NCBI RefSeq assembly: GCF_019753045.1
Contig: NZ_JAIELN010000012.1
Location: 62,001-126,000, forward strand
Direction: 5' to 3'
Source: Hyphomicrobium sp.
Lineage (GTDB): Bacteria > Pseudomonadota > Alphaproteobacteria > Rhizobiales > Hyphomicrobiaceae
DNA length: 64,000 bases
Shown here: positions 18,456-27,164 of the stretch, piece after piece
Position numbering within the stretch: position 1 is the stretch's first letter
Layout of the letters: the number at the start of each line of letters is the position of its first letter
The notes under the pieces: generated by a model
What the model was told of the DNA's origin: nothing
Database searches by the model: none
Seen by the model: only the letters and a program-made list of their open reading frames with translations
Position numbers and translations under genes: made by a program

Positions 18456-19882
18456 CGGCGATCGATCAAGGCACAACTTCGACGCGGGTTCTCGTCGCCG
18501 ACACGGACGGTACGGTAGAGATCGCGTGCTCCATAACGCATCAACAAATCCATCCGCATCCCGGCTGGGTGGAACACGATCCCGAAGAGCTGCTGTCGAA
18601 CATTCGGGCTTGTCTCCAAGCTGCGGGCGCCGTCGATGCGATCGGCATCGACAATCAGGGCGAGAGCTGCCTCGCGTGGGATGCGCGAACCGGCGCGGCG
18701 TTATCTCCTGTCATCGTATGGCAGGACAATCGTACCGCCGACGTCATCGAACGCCTGAAGGCGGCTGGCGCCGAAGCATTGACGCTGGCGCGGGCCGGGC
18801 TGCCGCTAGATGCGTATTTCTCAGCCTCGAAGCTCGCTTGGATCATCAATACGCTTCCGGCGGCGAAGGCGGCCTTGGACGCGGGGCATCTGCGGCTCGG
18901 CACGACGGATGCGTTCTTTCTCGACCGCCTGACCGGCACCTTCGCAACGGACGTTACGACAGCCTCACGCACGTCCTTGATGAATCTCGAGACAGGACAG
19001 TGGGATGAGGAGCTCTGCCAGCTCTTCGGCGTTCCGATGTCGTGCCTGCCAAAAATCATGCCGACCGTTGCCGATTACGGTCGCGTTGACGGGGTGCCGA
19101 TTACCGCGGCCGTCGTCGATCAGCAGGCGGCCCTCTTCGGTCATGGATGCCGAAAACCCGGCGATGCCAAGATCACCTTCGGCACCGGCGCATTCGCACT
19201 GACGGTGACGGGCGACAAGATCGCGCGCGCGCCGGAAAAAGGTTTGCTGCCGACGGTCGCCTGGTCAATCGATGGCCAAATGACCTACGCGGTCGACGGC
19301 GGGGTCTATGACGCGGGTTCGGCCATCGAATGGGCGCGGCGCATCGGTCTTGTGACGGATCTGACTGCGGATCTCGATTGGTTCGACTGTGAGCCTGCTA
19401 TCGAGCGCGGCGTCGTCTTCGTGCCGGCGCTTTCGGGCCTCGCCTGTCCGCATTGGGACCGGACGGCCGCGTCGCTTTTCCTCGGCATGTCGGCTGCGAC
19501 GACACGGGCGGATCTCTGTCAGGCGTTGCTCGAAGGAATTGCGCTCAGCGCCGCGGATGTCGTCGGGGCCATGGACGCGCACGTTGCGATTGGCCGTTCG
19601 ATTGCCATCGACGGCGGCCTCGCCCGCAGCCGGTATTTCGCGCAGTTCCTTGCCGACATGATCGGCCGCGACGTTGTCGCGACGAGCTTCGATGAGCGCA
19701 CGGCATTCGGGACGGCGTCACTTGCCGCGCGCGGCGCCGGCTTTGCATTGCCTGAGCCCGAGACCGTCTCGCGGACGTTTTCGCCGCGCGCCGGCGATAA
19801 TGGCAAGATACGCGCACGCTTCAGCGAGGCCGTATCACGGGCCAAGGGCTGGCGGGATCACGGTGGACAGCAGACCGGCTAA
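18446..19882 (+). CDS. FGGY-family carbohydrate kinase, glycerol-kinase-like with altered substrate site
   Basis: 478 residues, slightly shorter than glycerol kinase (about 500). The phosphate-binding start AAIDQGTTSTRVLV, the adenosine motif FGTGAFALTVTG and the FGGY C-terminal signature region (ALLEGIALSAADVVGAM, then IAIDGGLARSRYFAQFLAD) are clear. Glycerol-contacting residues kept: Trp in VIVWQDNRT, Tyr in LDAYFSASKLAWI, and Asp in VVDQQAALFG. The arginine of the NQRET motif of GlpK is replaced: here it reads NQGES, Gly72-Glu73. That arginine contacts glycerol in E. coli GlpK, so the substrate may not be glycerol. Last gene of the three-enzyme overlap. I withhold glpK for this reason, though automated tools would assign it. 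Confidence 0.88.
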   Translation: MRVAAIDQGTTSTRVLVADTDGTVEIACSITHQQIHPHPGWVEHDPEELLSNIRACLQAAGAVDAIGIDNQGESCLAWDARTGAALSPVIVWQDNRTADVIERLKAAGAEALTLARAGLPLDAYFSASKLAWIINTLPAAKAALDAGHLRLGTTDAFFLDRLTGTFATDVTTASRTSLMNLETGQWDEELCQLFGVPMSCLPKIMPTVADYGRVDGVPITAAVVDQQAALFGHGCRKPGDAKITFGTGAFALTVTGDKIARAPEKGLLPTVAWSIDGQMTYAVDGGVYDAGSAIEWARRIGLVTDLTADLDWFDCEPAIERGVVFVPALSGLACPHWDRTAASLFLGMSAATTRADLCQALLEGIALSAADVVGAMDAHVAIGRSIAIDGGLARSRYFAQFLADMIGRDVVATSFDERTAFGTASLAARGAGFALPEPETVSRTFSPRAGDNGKIRARFSEAVSRAKGWRDHGGQQTG

Positions 19883-19955
19883 ACGTTCGCAAATAGATAG
19901 GTGAGCTGACATTGGAACTCCCCGCACCTACATGTTCGGGAGGCCGGAGGTTTCA

Positions 19956-20975
19956 ATGGTTCCACTTTCCATACTCGATCTCGTTCGCGTCACAGTAGAC
20001 ACCGATGCGCGCGGCGCTCTCGATAACGCGCGCGACCTCGCCGCGCATGCCGAACGCTGGGGCTACCGCCGCTTCTGGGTCGCCGAGCATCACAACATGC
20101 CGGGGATCGCGAGTGCTGCGACTTCGATCGCCATCGCGCACATTGCCGCCGGATCGAAGTCCATTCGCGTCGGTGCCGGCGGCATCATGCTGCCCAATCA
20201 TGCGCCGCTCATTATCGCCGAGCAGTTCGGCACACTTGCACGGCTTTTTCCCGGCCGCATTGATCTGGGCGTCGGCCGCGCGCCCGGCACGGATCAGCTG
20301 ACGGTGCAGGCTCTGAGGCGGCAACCGACTGCCGCCGATACGTTCCCGCGCGACGTACTCGAGTTGCAGGCCTACTTCGAACCGGCGGCGCCGAACGAGC
20401 GTGTGCAGGCTGTGCCGGCGGCCGGAACGAAGGTGCCCATCTGGATCCTCGGATCGAGCACGTTCGGCGCGCATCTCGCGGCGGAGCTTGGACTTCCGTA
20501 CGCGTTCGCTTCTCACTTCGCACCCGACCAACTGCTGGCCGCGCTCGACGTTTACCGCAGCCGCTTCAAACCGTCGGAGCAACTCGCCCGACCGTACGCG
20601 ACGGTCGGCGTCAACATCATCGCCGCTGAAACCGACAGGGAAGCGCGGCGGCTGGCGACGACGCAGCAGATGTCGTTTGCCAACATCTTTCGCGGGGCGC
20701 GGGGGCTCAGCCAGCCACCGATCGACGACATCGAGACCTATTGGACGCCGCGCGAAAAGGCACAAGTTCTGCAGATGCTTCAGCGTTCCATCGTCGGCTC
20801 GCCGGAAACGGTCCGCGCCGGCATCGACGCGCTCATTGACGAAACCGCTGCCGACGAGATTATGATCGTATCCGACGTTTATGATCATAACGCGCGGTTG
20901 CGCTCGTTCGAGCTCATCGCGGCCGTCCACGAAACCAGCGGCACAGAACACATGTCGACGGAGACTTGTCCTTGA
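19956..20975 (+). CDS. Luciferase-like (LLM class) flavin-dependent monooxygenase
   Basis: About 339 residues, TIM-barrel FMN-dependent oxidoreductase of the MsnO8/YhbW type. I take the ATG at 19956 because GGAGG lies 6 nt upstream; an ATG 24 bp earlier lacks this. Family marks: [11 protein letters not shown] at the start, [19 protein letters not shown] near residue 45, [15 protein letters not shown], and [13 protein letters not shown] near residue 105. Substrate is unknown; relatives oxidise sulfonates, alkanes or long-chain aldehydes. The next gene starts on its stop codon and encodes a sulfite-oxidase-like protein, so organosulfur chemistry is a fair guess but only that. Reduced flavin must come from another locus, since no flavin reductase is adjacent. 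Confidence 0.88.
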   Translation: MVPLSILDLVRVTVDTDARGALDNARDLAAHAERWGYRRFWVAEHHNMPGIASAATSIAIAHIAAGSKSIRVGAGGIMLPNHAPLIIAEQFGTLARLFPGRIDLGVGRAPGTDQLTVQALRRQPTAADTFPRDVLELQAYFEPAAPNERVQAVPAAGTKVPIWILGSSTFGAHLAAELGLPYAFASHFAPDQLLAALDVYRSRFKPSEQLARPYATVGVNIIAAETDREARRLATTQQMSFANIFRGARGLSQPPIDDIETYWTPREKAQVLQMLQRSIVGSPETVRAGIDALIDETAADEIMIVSDVYDHNARLRSFELIAAVHETSGTEHMSTETCP

Positions 20976-21643
20976 GCGACGACAAAAGCGAAACGCCTCC
21001 GAGCGCGACCAAGCTTACGCGGAGCAAGCAACGCTGGGCGCGGGAAGGCCGCTTCCTTACGGGACGAACGGCGCGCCCAGAATCGGAGCGGCTGCCCCCG
21101 GGGCAGCACGTGGTTCGCGATTGGCCCGTACTCGATCTCGGGGAGCAACCCGCGATTGCTCTCGACGCTTGGAACCTCGTGATTGACGGCACGGTCGATC
21201 ATCCCGTGACGCTCGATTGGGCTGCATTTCAGAGCGAGCCTCAAACGGCGAAGACTTCGGATATTCATTGCGTGACGACTTGGTCGCGGTACGACAACCG
21301 CTGGACCGGCGTCGCGACACGAGATCTGCTCGAACTCGTCATGCCGAACGCCGCCGCCCGCTTCATCGTTCTGCACAGTTATGATCGCTATACGACCAAT
21401 ATAACGCTCGAAGACTTTGCGTCCGACGACGCGGTCGTGGCGCACACGTGGGAAGGAAAGCCGCTGACCCGAGAACATGGCGGGCCCGTCCGCCTCGTGG
21501 TGCCACATCTTTATTTCTGGAAAAGCGCGAAGTGGCTGAAGCGGATCGAGTTCACGGCTGAGGACGCGCCGGGGTTTTGGGAGGTCAACGGCTATCACAA
21601 CCGCGCAGACCCGTGGCTGGAACAGCGCTATTCCGACGATTGA
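20972..21643 (+). CDS. Sulfite-oxidase-like molybdopterin-dependent oxidoreductase
   Basis: 223 residues; the start is a TTG at 20972 overlapping the previous stop (TTGA), with GGAG 8 nt upstream; a TTG at 20966 is the alternative. It contains the SUOX fold (pfam00174 type): [20 protein letters not shown], then [18 protein letters not shown], where the cysteine (about residue 100) would ligate Mo, and [20 protein letters not shown] with [12 protein letters not shown] at the end. There is no Tat signal, haem domain or dimerisation domain, so it should be a compact cytosolic protein related to the MsrP/YedY catalytic module. Coupled to the flavin monooxygenase. Its cofactor would depend on the mobA, mobB and moaA products encoded at 54-57 kb. 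Confidence 0.88.
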   Translation: MSDDKSETPPSATKLTRSKQRWAREGRFLTGRTARPESERLPPGQHVVRDWPVLDLGEQPAIALDAWNLVIDGTVDHPVTLDWAAFQSEPQTAKTSDIHCVTTWSRYDNRWTGVATRDLLELVMPNAAARFIVLHSYDRYTTNITLEDFASDDAVVAHTWEGKPLTREHGGPVRLVVPHLYFWKSAKWLKRIEFTAEDAPGFWEVNGYHNRADPWLEQRYSDD

Positions 21644-21837
21644 AGCGGCGGCTTCACGTGCGGCTCAATTGGTTAACATCCCCTGGGGACGAATTGCACC
21701 TAACCCCCCGATGAGTGAACGCGAATGCGTTTGGCTCGCGGCGCAGTATGAGGGCATAATTTCTGCCATCGTTTCGGCGGAGCATTCACGCTAAGGTCGA
21801 ATCTTATTGCGGGGCAATTAAAAAAAGGGGGGGTCGA

Positions 21838-23802
21838 TTGTTTCCCCATCGACGTTTTTTCGGCATCGCGCCGGCAATTTTGCCGATAGCGATTGCGTTT
21901 CTCTCCCTGGTCGTGCCGCCAGCCGATGCGCAGGCAAAGGACGCTGCGGACGATTGTGAAGGCGCCATCGGCCTGTCGGTACTCGCTTCGCCAGTCGCGC
22001 CGTGGAAGGGCGCGCCGTTGCGGGTGATTTTCACTTCGGAAAAGCCGATCACGGCCGAATTCTCGCTCGCCGGTCCCGATGGCGCGATCGCGGTCAAGTC
22101 CAGCGAGCGTCACGGCGGGCCGCCGTATTTCTGGTTCGCCGAAGTGGCGTCGCCCGCCGCCGGAACGTGGCACGCTAAGCTCACGCGCGAAGACGGCGAC
22201 GCCAATTGCGCGACGATCACACGTGAGATCACCGTCGGCCGAACCGCATCGGCACCCATCAAGGCCGCGAACAAAAGTGTCTGGCCGGTCAGGGGCGCAT
22301 GGAACCGGTCGACCGAAGACCTCTATTCGGCCTGGATCGAGAAGTTGTTCGACGCACCGGTCGAGCAGGAACTGTCATGGCCGGCTTTGCATGAAGTGCT
22401 GCGCGATAAATCGCGCAATTTCCTGTTCAACCATCTCGGTCTTGACGAGGACTCTAAAAAGCTCGTCTTGAAGCCGGATTGCGCCGACCTCCCATACTTC
22501 CTGCGCGCATATTTTGCATTCAAGACCGGGTTGCCGTTCGGATACTCGAAGTGCACGCGCGGCGGCGGCGGTAAGGCGCCCCGGTGTCCGCAGTGGTTCA
22601 ACATTCAGCGGGAAGAATCCGCCCCGGCGTCCGATCAAAATGATGCGCAGGCAGGCTCAGGTTCGCTCTTCGGCGTTTTCGGTAATGCGGCCGCGCAAAC
22701 AGCCCCTTCCCGCGCTTCGTCGCGGCCCCCAGGCCTTGTGCCGGGATTTGGCTACTATTTGCGAACGACAGTCGCCAATGGGGTTCATTCGGGCTCCGGC
22801 CGCACGGCGGCGGACGACGACAACACCGATTATTATCCTGTCCCGCTCACGGCGGACGCGCTTCGTCCGGGTACGATCTACGCCGATCCCTACGGGCACG
22901 TATTGGTGCTCGTGAAGCGGATCGCGCAGACGAGTGATTCCGCTGGGGTCTTTCTTGCGGTCGATGGTCAGCCCGACGGGACTGTCGCGCGTAAGCGGTT
23001 CTGGCGCGGAAATTTCCTCTTTGCACAAAACCCTTCGCTCGGAAGCCCCGGCTTCAAGCGCTTCCGGCCTGTCGTCGCCGATGCAAAGGGTGGTCTGCGA
23101 CGGCTGGCCAACGCCGAGATTTCGAAGGATTCCCAGTACGGAGACTTCTCCCTCGAACAATCGAAGCTCGGGGTCGAAGACTTTTACGATCGGATGGACG
23201 ATGTGATGTCGCCGGAACCGCTCGATCCTTTGCGGGCGATGAAGGAGACGATCACGGCGCTCGAAGAGCAGATCAAGACCCGTGTCACCTCCGTCGAGAA
23301 CGGCCGCAAGTATCAGAACGGCGGGGGCGCGGAGGTCGCAATTCCGGCAGGCGCGTCGATCTTTGAGACGACCGGAGCATGGGAAGATTTTTCCACCCCA
23401 TCCCGGGACCTAAGGTTGCTTATCGCAATCGACGTCGTGCGCGGTTTTCCTGATCGTGTCGCGCGGCGGGCGGACCGGTATGCGATGCCCAAGGATAAGA
23501 GCCCCTCTGAGGTTAAGGGCGAACTGGAGAGCGTGCTCGCAGCTGAACTTGCAGCACGGAAGTTCTCCTATCCGCGCACTGATGGCTCGACTTGGACGCT
23601 TGCCATGAAGGACGTCATCGACCGCGCCGCCGATCTGGAGATGGCGTACAATGTCAACGATTGCGTCGAGCTCAGATGGGGTGCGCCGCAGCAAAGCGAC
23701 GAGGCTTCAACTTGCAAGCGTCGCGCGTCCTCGGCGCAACGGGCCAAAATGGCGGAGTATCGCGCGTGGTTTCACGACCGGCGGCGCCCCGCGCGCGAAT
23801 AG
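21838..23802 (+). CDS. Large secreted hypothetical protein with candidate NlpC/P60-like Cys-His site
   Basis: 654 residues. The TTG start at 21838 is preceded by a run of seven G, a strong ribosome binding site. A signal peptide ends near ADAQA (about residue 33). An Ig-like beta region may follow (FTSEKPITAEFSLAGPDGAI). The central part has KPDCADLPYFLRAYFAF (Cys215) and, 139 residues on, PYGHVLVLVKR (His354) followed by VDGQPDG. This Cys then Gly-His-hydrophobic-strand order is that of NlpC/P60 and transglutaminase-like peptidases. Between them is a low-complexity insert rich in Ala, Ser and Gly. The C-terminal 200 residues are unrecognised. Six or more cysteines suggest disulfides in the periplasm. 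Stand-alone transcription unit; function unknown. Confidence 0.8.
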   Translation: MFPHRRFFGIAPAILPIAIAFLSLVVPPADAQAKDAADDCEGAIGLSVLASPVAPWKGAPLRVIFTSEKPITAEFSLAGPDGAIAVKSSERHGGPPYFWFAEVASPAAGTWHAKLTREDGDANCATITREITVGRTASAPIKAANKSVWPVRGAWNRSTEDLYSAWIEKLFDAPVEQELSWPALHEVLRDKSRNFLFNHLGLDEDSKKLVLKPDCADLPYFLRAYFAFKTGLPFGYSKCTRGGGGKAPRCPQWFNIQREESAPASDQNDAQAGSGSLFGVFGNAAAQTAPSRASSRPPGLVPGFGYYLRTTVANGVHSGSGRTAADDDNTDYYPVPLTADALRPGTIYADPYGHVLVLVKRIAQTSDSAGVFLAVDGQPDGTVARKRFWRGNFLFAQNPSLGSPGFKRFRPVVADAKGGLRRLANAEISKDSQYGDFSLEQSKLGVEDFYDRMDDVMSPEPLDPLRAMKETITALEEQIKTRVTSVENGRKYQNGGGAEVAIPAGASIFETTGAWEDFSTPSRDLRLLIAIDVVRGFPDRVARRADRYAMPKDKSPSEVKGELESVLAAELAARKFSYPRTDGSTWTLAMKDVIDRAADLEMAYNVNDCVELRWGAPQQSDEASTCKRRASSAQRAKMAEYRAWFHDRRRPARE

Positions 23803-24509
23803 CTGAACTTTCTCGGCGATTCAAAAAGGCAGATGATACAAAAATCATCTTGGAGATTACGCTCGTATACATGAAAAGACCCCGACGATTTAACGGCAAT
23901 ATTGCCGGGTCGACGGGGTCAGTTGAAGATTGATAAAATTAATACGTAAGAAAAAATGATTTCTGCAACATGCTATGCAGTGTACTGAATAACCGCTCCT
24001 CTTGCTAGGGCGCCGAATTCCAAAATGAGCTGACGTTGCTGAGGATTTGCGTCGCCAATATCCGCGCAGTTGCTGCACATCTTTGCGAAGATCCGGAATG
24101 ATGTCTTGGGAAATGCAGCACAATAACCCCGCCGCTATATCGCGCTTAGCGATATCCCCAAAAGCGGAAAAAGCCCCGAAAAAAATTTATGGCCTAGGCT
24201 GATTGGGCGAAAGTTTTCAACCGGAATTGATCAGTCTGAAGAAATCTGCATTAGGACAACATTGGCGATAACCCGGCGCATTATCGCTCGGCGGAAATCG
24301 CACTTCACTCTGGCGCGTGCAGAGCTTCGCTCATCGTCGCGAAAATTGGAGAGACGATTGCGCTTTGTGAGGCGATCACTTGACGAGCGCCAACCCGCGA
24401 ACTTCCCGTGTCGCAGTCAACGCCCCGATGACAAGGATCGCGAGGCGCGAAACCGCGCTTGGGGCGCTCTCGTCTCGCCCCAAAATAGCGTCGCTGATTG
24501 TCGTGAAGT
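23803..24509. other. Long non-coding stretch with hairpins
   Basis: 707 bp in which I find no convincing gene. It holds an AGATGAT/ATCATCT hairpin (23831-23850) and a larger nested palindrome (23878-23920), both shortly after the secreted-protein gene and perhaps acting as its transcript end. A 7-bp ATATCGC/GCGATAT hairpin lies near 24136-24155. Composition is lower in GC than the flanks. Open frames here have arginine-rich, non-protein-like translations. Confidence 0.4.
23878..23920. repeat. Nested palindrome downstream of the secreted-protein gene
   Basis: Outer arms gaccccgacga (23878-23888) and tcgacggggtc (23910-23920) pair with one mismatch. Inside lies a perfect 14-bp palindrome, cggcaatattgccg (23894-23907). 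No T-run follows, so it is not a classic terminator. It could be an RNA 3' end structure or a protein site. Confidence 0.5.
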
Positions 24510-24647
24510 CTATTCGGAGCGGCTCAGGACTTTCCGATCAGCGCTATGATTTCGGTTCGTGACGAAGACCACCAAACCGGTACCGAGAGCACCCAAGACA
24601 AGCAGGGCCTCAACTGCGAAAATCATGGTGTAGGCTGAATCGGGCAT
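24510..24647 (-). CDS. Small single-span membrane protein
   Basis: 45 residues from the ATG at 24647, with AGAGGGAAG about 4 nt upstream, a good ribosome binding site. One hydrophobic span covers about residues 8-28 (MIFAVEALLVLGALGTGLVV), followed by a polar, positively charged tail (TNRNHSADRKVLSRSE), so the C-terminus is probably cytosolic. No family recognised. It stands alone between two long non-coding stretches. Confidence 0.5.
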   Translation of the reverse strand: MPDSAYTMIFAVEALLVLGALGTGLVVFVTNRNHSADRKVLSRSE

Positions 24648-24920
24648 TGCGCTTCCCTCTTTATTCTTATGCGGCAATGAAACGCTGTTCCCTCGCAAAA
24701 AGCTACCCAGGACTGCGCTAAACGGCATTTCTTTTTCGAATGCGCGCTGCACTGCACAAAGCCATCTCCAAGCCGTAGACTTTGATTGGATGGTATTTTG
24801 TCGAACGATCGCATGCGCTTGCGATCTTCATTACGCACCCAGACTACGGGTTATTGAGAAACGTTCTTCCCGCGGCGCAACCGGTTGCCTAACCCTGCTT
24901 GGGCAAATATCCCGATTGAA

Positions 24921-25826
24921 CTAACGAGTTTCGAGGAACTGCTGGAGTTCAGCTCGAGTCGGGAGAGCCGCTCGAGCGCCGAGCCCCTTGCAACTGATCG
25001 CGGCGACGGCGGATGCAATGCGTGCACACTCAGCATCCTTCAGGCCTTCGGATATCGCCCATGCAAACGCGCCGTGAAAGGCATCGCCGGCGCCTGTCGT
25101 GTCGACAACTTCGACGGGGAACGCAGATTGGCGGCAGAGTTCTCCGTTGCCGGTCATCCAAAGATACCCGTTTGCGCCCAAGGTTACGCCCGCATGGCGA
25201 ATGCCGGATTGAACCAGCGTCGCCAGGCGCTCCTCGTCGCTGGAGCCCCTCACGAATTGCCTGAAGGCCGGGGCGGAGAAGATCGCGTAGTCGGCGAGCC
25301 CGAGGACTTTCGAAAGCAGTTGCCCGCTGTTCAGATCAATATCGAGGACGGTTGGGACGTTCTGAGCACGGGCGGCTTCGAAAGCGGCAACGGTTCCTTC
25401 AAGCCAGGTCAAGTCGCTGGAAACGGCGCCCGCATTCGCAATATCGGCAATGGGCAGCCAATCGGCGGCGAGAGGGAAATCATGATCGTCCTCGCTGATG
25501 ACGAGTCGTTCTCCGTTACGATCAACGATGACGGCAGCAGTCGCCGATGAAACGCCGGCGCACGTGCGCACGTGGTTCGTATCGACACCCACCGCATCGA
25601 GTTGCTGGCGAATTATTGCGCCGGAAGGATCATCGCCTATGCGCGCCCAGAGCGAGACATCGCCGCCGAGACGCGCGATTGCGGCTGCAGCGTTCGCTGC
25701 CATGCCGCCTCCGCTCGCGACGTGAGCGAGTGCGCGAATTTTCGTAGGCGATGATGGAAACGCCTGGATCCGATAAACGTAATCGAGTGCGGCGTGGCCG
25801 ACCGCGATGATGTGCTTTCCGGGCAT
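24921..25826 (-). CDS. PfkB/ribokinase-family sugar kinase
   Basis: ATP-dependent kinase of a sugar or nucleoside, about 301 residues from the ATG at 25826 (MPGKHIIAVG); an upstream ATG at 25874 would overlap the cbpM gene by 23 bp. The N-terminal region has the GGG-MAANAAAAIARLGG motif of substrate binding (about residue 40) and the C-terminal signature VEVVDTTGAGDAFHGAFAWA with the catalytic aspartate (about residue 250). Length fits the family. Substrate is not deducible: no sugar-transport gene is near. It lies after cbpA and cbpM on the same strand with tight spacing, which suggests co-transcription. Confidence 0.88.
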   Translation of the reverse strand: MPGKHIIAVGHAALDYVYRIQAFPSSPTKIRALAHVASGGGMAANAAAAIARLGGDVSLWARIGDDPSGAIIRQQLDAVGVDTNHVRTCAGVSSATAAVIVDRNGERLVISEDDHDFPLAADWLPIADIANAGAVSSDLTWLEGTVAAFEAARAQNVPTVLDIDLNSGQLLSKVLGLADYAIFSAPAFRQFVRGSSDEERLATLVQSGIRHAGVTLGANGYLWMTGNGELCRQSAFPVEVVDTTGAGDAFHGAFAWAISEGLKDAECARIASAVAAISCKGLGARAALPTRAELQQFLETR

Positions 25827-25851
25827 GAAGCTTTCGCGCGTATGGACGACT

Positions 25852-26214
25852 TCAGGGTAGTGGAGGACGCTCATCCGGCTGGTCGCCAAGAGAGCTTCGC
25901 GCGCTCGCGAGAACGTTCAAACGAGCATGCAGCCGCTCGATCTCGTTCAGGAGATCGAAGACGAGCGCGATGCCGGCGGGATTTAGTCCCAGGTCCCGAT
26001 CGAAGCGTTTCGCCTTCGCGGCAACGACGACGCTCAAGCTTGAAAACCTCCATTCGGACGGGCTCTGTCCCTCAGGCTCGATGATCCCCTGCTCGACGAG
26101 TTCCGAAATCCACGCCACTTCAACATGGCAAGTGTGGCAGAGTTCTTCGAGTGAGTAGACCGATGCGGGACCAATCATTTCAGCGGGCATCGGCTCGCGC
26201 TCTCCATTTGCCAT
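25852..26214 (-). CDS. cbpM: CbpM-like chaperone modulator (MerR-type HTH)
   Basis: 120 residues, with the start 3 bp after the cbpA stop. CbpM binds the J-domain of CbpA and inhibits its co-chaperone and DNA-binding activity. The sequence SVYSLEELCHTCHVEVAWISELVEQGII, then WRFSSLSVVVAAKAKRFDRDLGLNPAGIALVFDLLNEIERL, is the expected MerR-like helical pattern of the family. The tail after residue 105 (DQPDERPPLP) is disordered. Its position directly behind cbpA is the classical arrangement and strengthens the call. Confidence 0.88.
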   Translation of the reverse strand: MANGEREPMPAEMIGPASVYSLEELCHTCHVEVAWISELVEQGIIEPEGQSPSEWRFSSLSVVVAAKAKRFDRDLGLNPAGIALVFDLLNEIERLHARLNVLASARSSLGDQPDERPPLP

Positions 26215-26217
26215 GTC

Positions 26218-27153
26218 TCAAACTCCCAGGTTGGCGCGTGGATCGAACGCCAACTCCTTCGCCATTTCCTCGTAAATCTGACGCGCCTTTTCGTTTGTTG
26301 CCGGCGGCCAAACGATCTTCAGAACCGCGTATAGATCGCCGGGCGGCGTCGCCGGAATTCCGCGGCCTCTGACCCGGAGTTCGCGGCCATGCGCGGAGCC
26401 GGGGGGAACTTTCAGCATGATCGCTCCTGCGGGTGTCGGCATCTTCACGCTTGCACCCAATGCGGCTTCCCACGGGGCAACCGGAAGATCGAGATAAAGG
26501 TCCTTGCCGACCACGCGATAGCGCTGCTCGGGCTTGAAGCGGATTTCGAGATAGAGATCACCTGCCGGGCCGCCTCCCATTCCGGGCGAGCCCTGGCCTT
26601 TCAAGCGAATGCTCTGTCCCTCGGTAACGCCTTTCGGGATCTGAACGGTCAGACTTTTATCGCGCACCAAAACGTGGCCGCCCTCATCGAGTTCCGGCAC
26701 GCGAAGCGTGATCGTGCGCGTGGCGCCTTCGAGTGCGTCCTGGAGATCGATGACGATTTTCGCGTGATGATCTTCACCCCGCATGCGGAACGTCGTGTGC
26801 GCGCGGCCGGGACGCTCCGCGCGAGCTCCGCCGAAAATAGATTCAAAGAAATCGCTGAAGTCGCCTGCTCCGGGCTTCCCAGAAAACTCGAATCCGGCAT
26901 CCCAGTTTGGAGGCGGCCTGAACTCCTGCCCGGGCTGATAATCTTTGCCGAGCTGATCATAGGCGGCGCGTTTCTCGGGATCGCTCAGGACATCATTGGC
27001 TTCGCCGACCTCTTTGAACTTTGCTTCGGCACCCTCCTCCTTGTTGACGTCGGGATGGAATTTTCGCGCGAGTTTGCGGTATGCACGCTTGATGTCGTCC
27101 TCGGTTGCATTTCGTTCCACGCCGAGGATTTTATAATAGTCCTTGAATTCCAT
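26218..27153 (-). CDS. cbpA: Curved-DNA-binding / DnaJ-type co-chaperone CbpA
   Basis: 311-residue Hsp40 of the class without zinc finger. The J-domain fills residues 1-70 with the HPD tripeptide at 33-35 that activates DnaK. A short G/F-rich linker ([22 protein letters not shown]) follows, then two C-terminal substrate-binding domains (from about residue 130, with [20 protein letters not shown] and [21 protein letters not shown]). Length matches E. coli CbpA (306). It is followed by cbpM and preceded by a Nudix gene that ends 12 bp upstream. The regulatory signal probably lies ahead of that Nudix gene, within or beyond the divergent Nudix gene. Confidence 0.95.
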   Translation of the reverse strand: MEFKDYYKILGVERNATEDDIKRAYRKLARKFHPDVNKEEGAEAKFKEVGEANDVLSDPEKRAAYDQLGKDYQPGQEFRPPPNWDAGFEFSGKPGAGDFSDFFESIFGGARAERPGRAHTTFRMRGEDHHAKIVIDLQDALEGATRTITLRVPELDEGGHVLVRDKSLTVQIPKGVTEGQSIRLKGQGSPGMGGGPAGDLYLEIRFKPEQRYRVVGKDLYLDLPVAPWEAALGASVKMPTPAGAIMLKVPPGSAHGRELRVRGRGIPATPPGDLYAVLKIVWPPATNEKARQIYEEMAKELAFDPRANLGV

Positions 27154-27164
27154 GTGGGCTCACA

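Noticed and set aside
23890-24123. 77-codon minus-strand frame in the long gene-free stretch
   Set aside because: No ribosome binding site, odd composition, and it contains half of the palindrome at 23878-23920.
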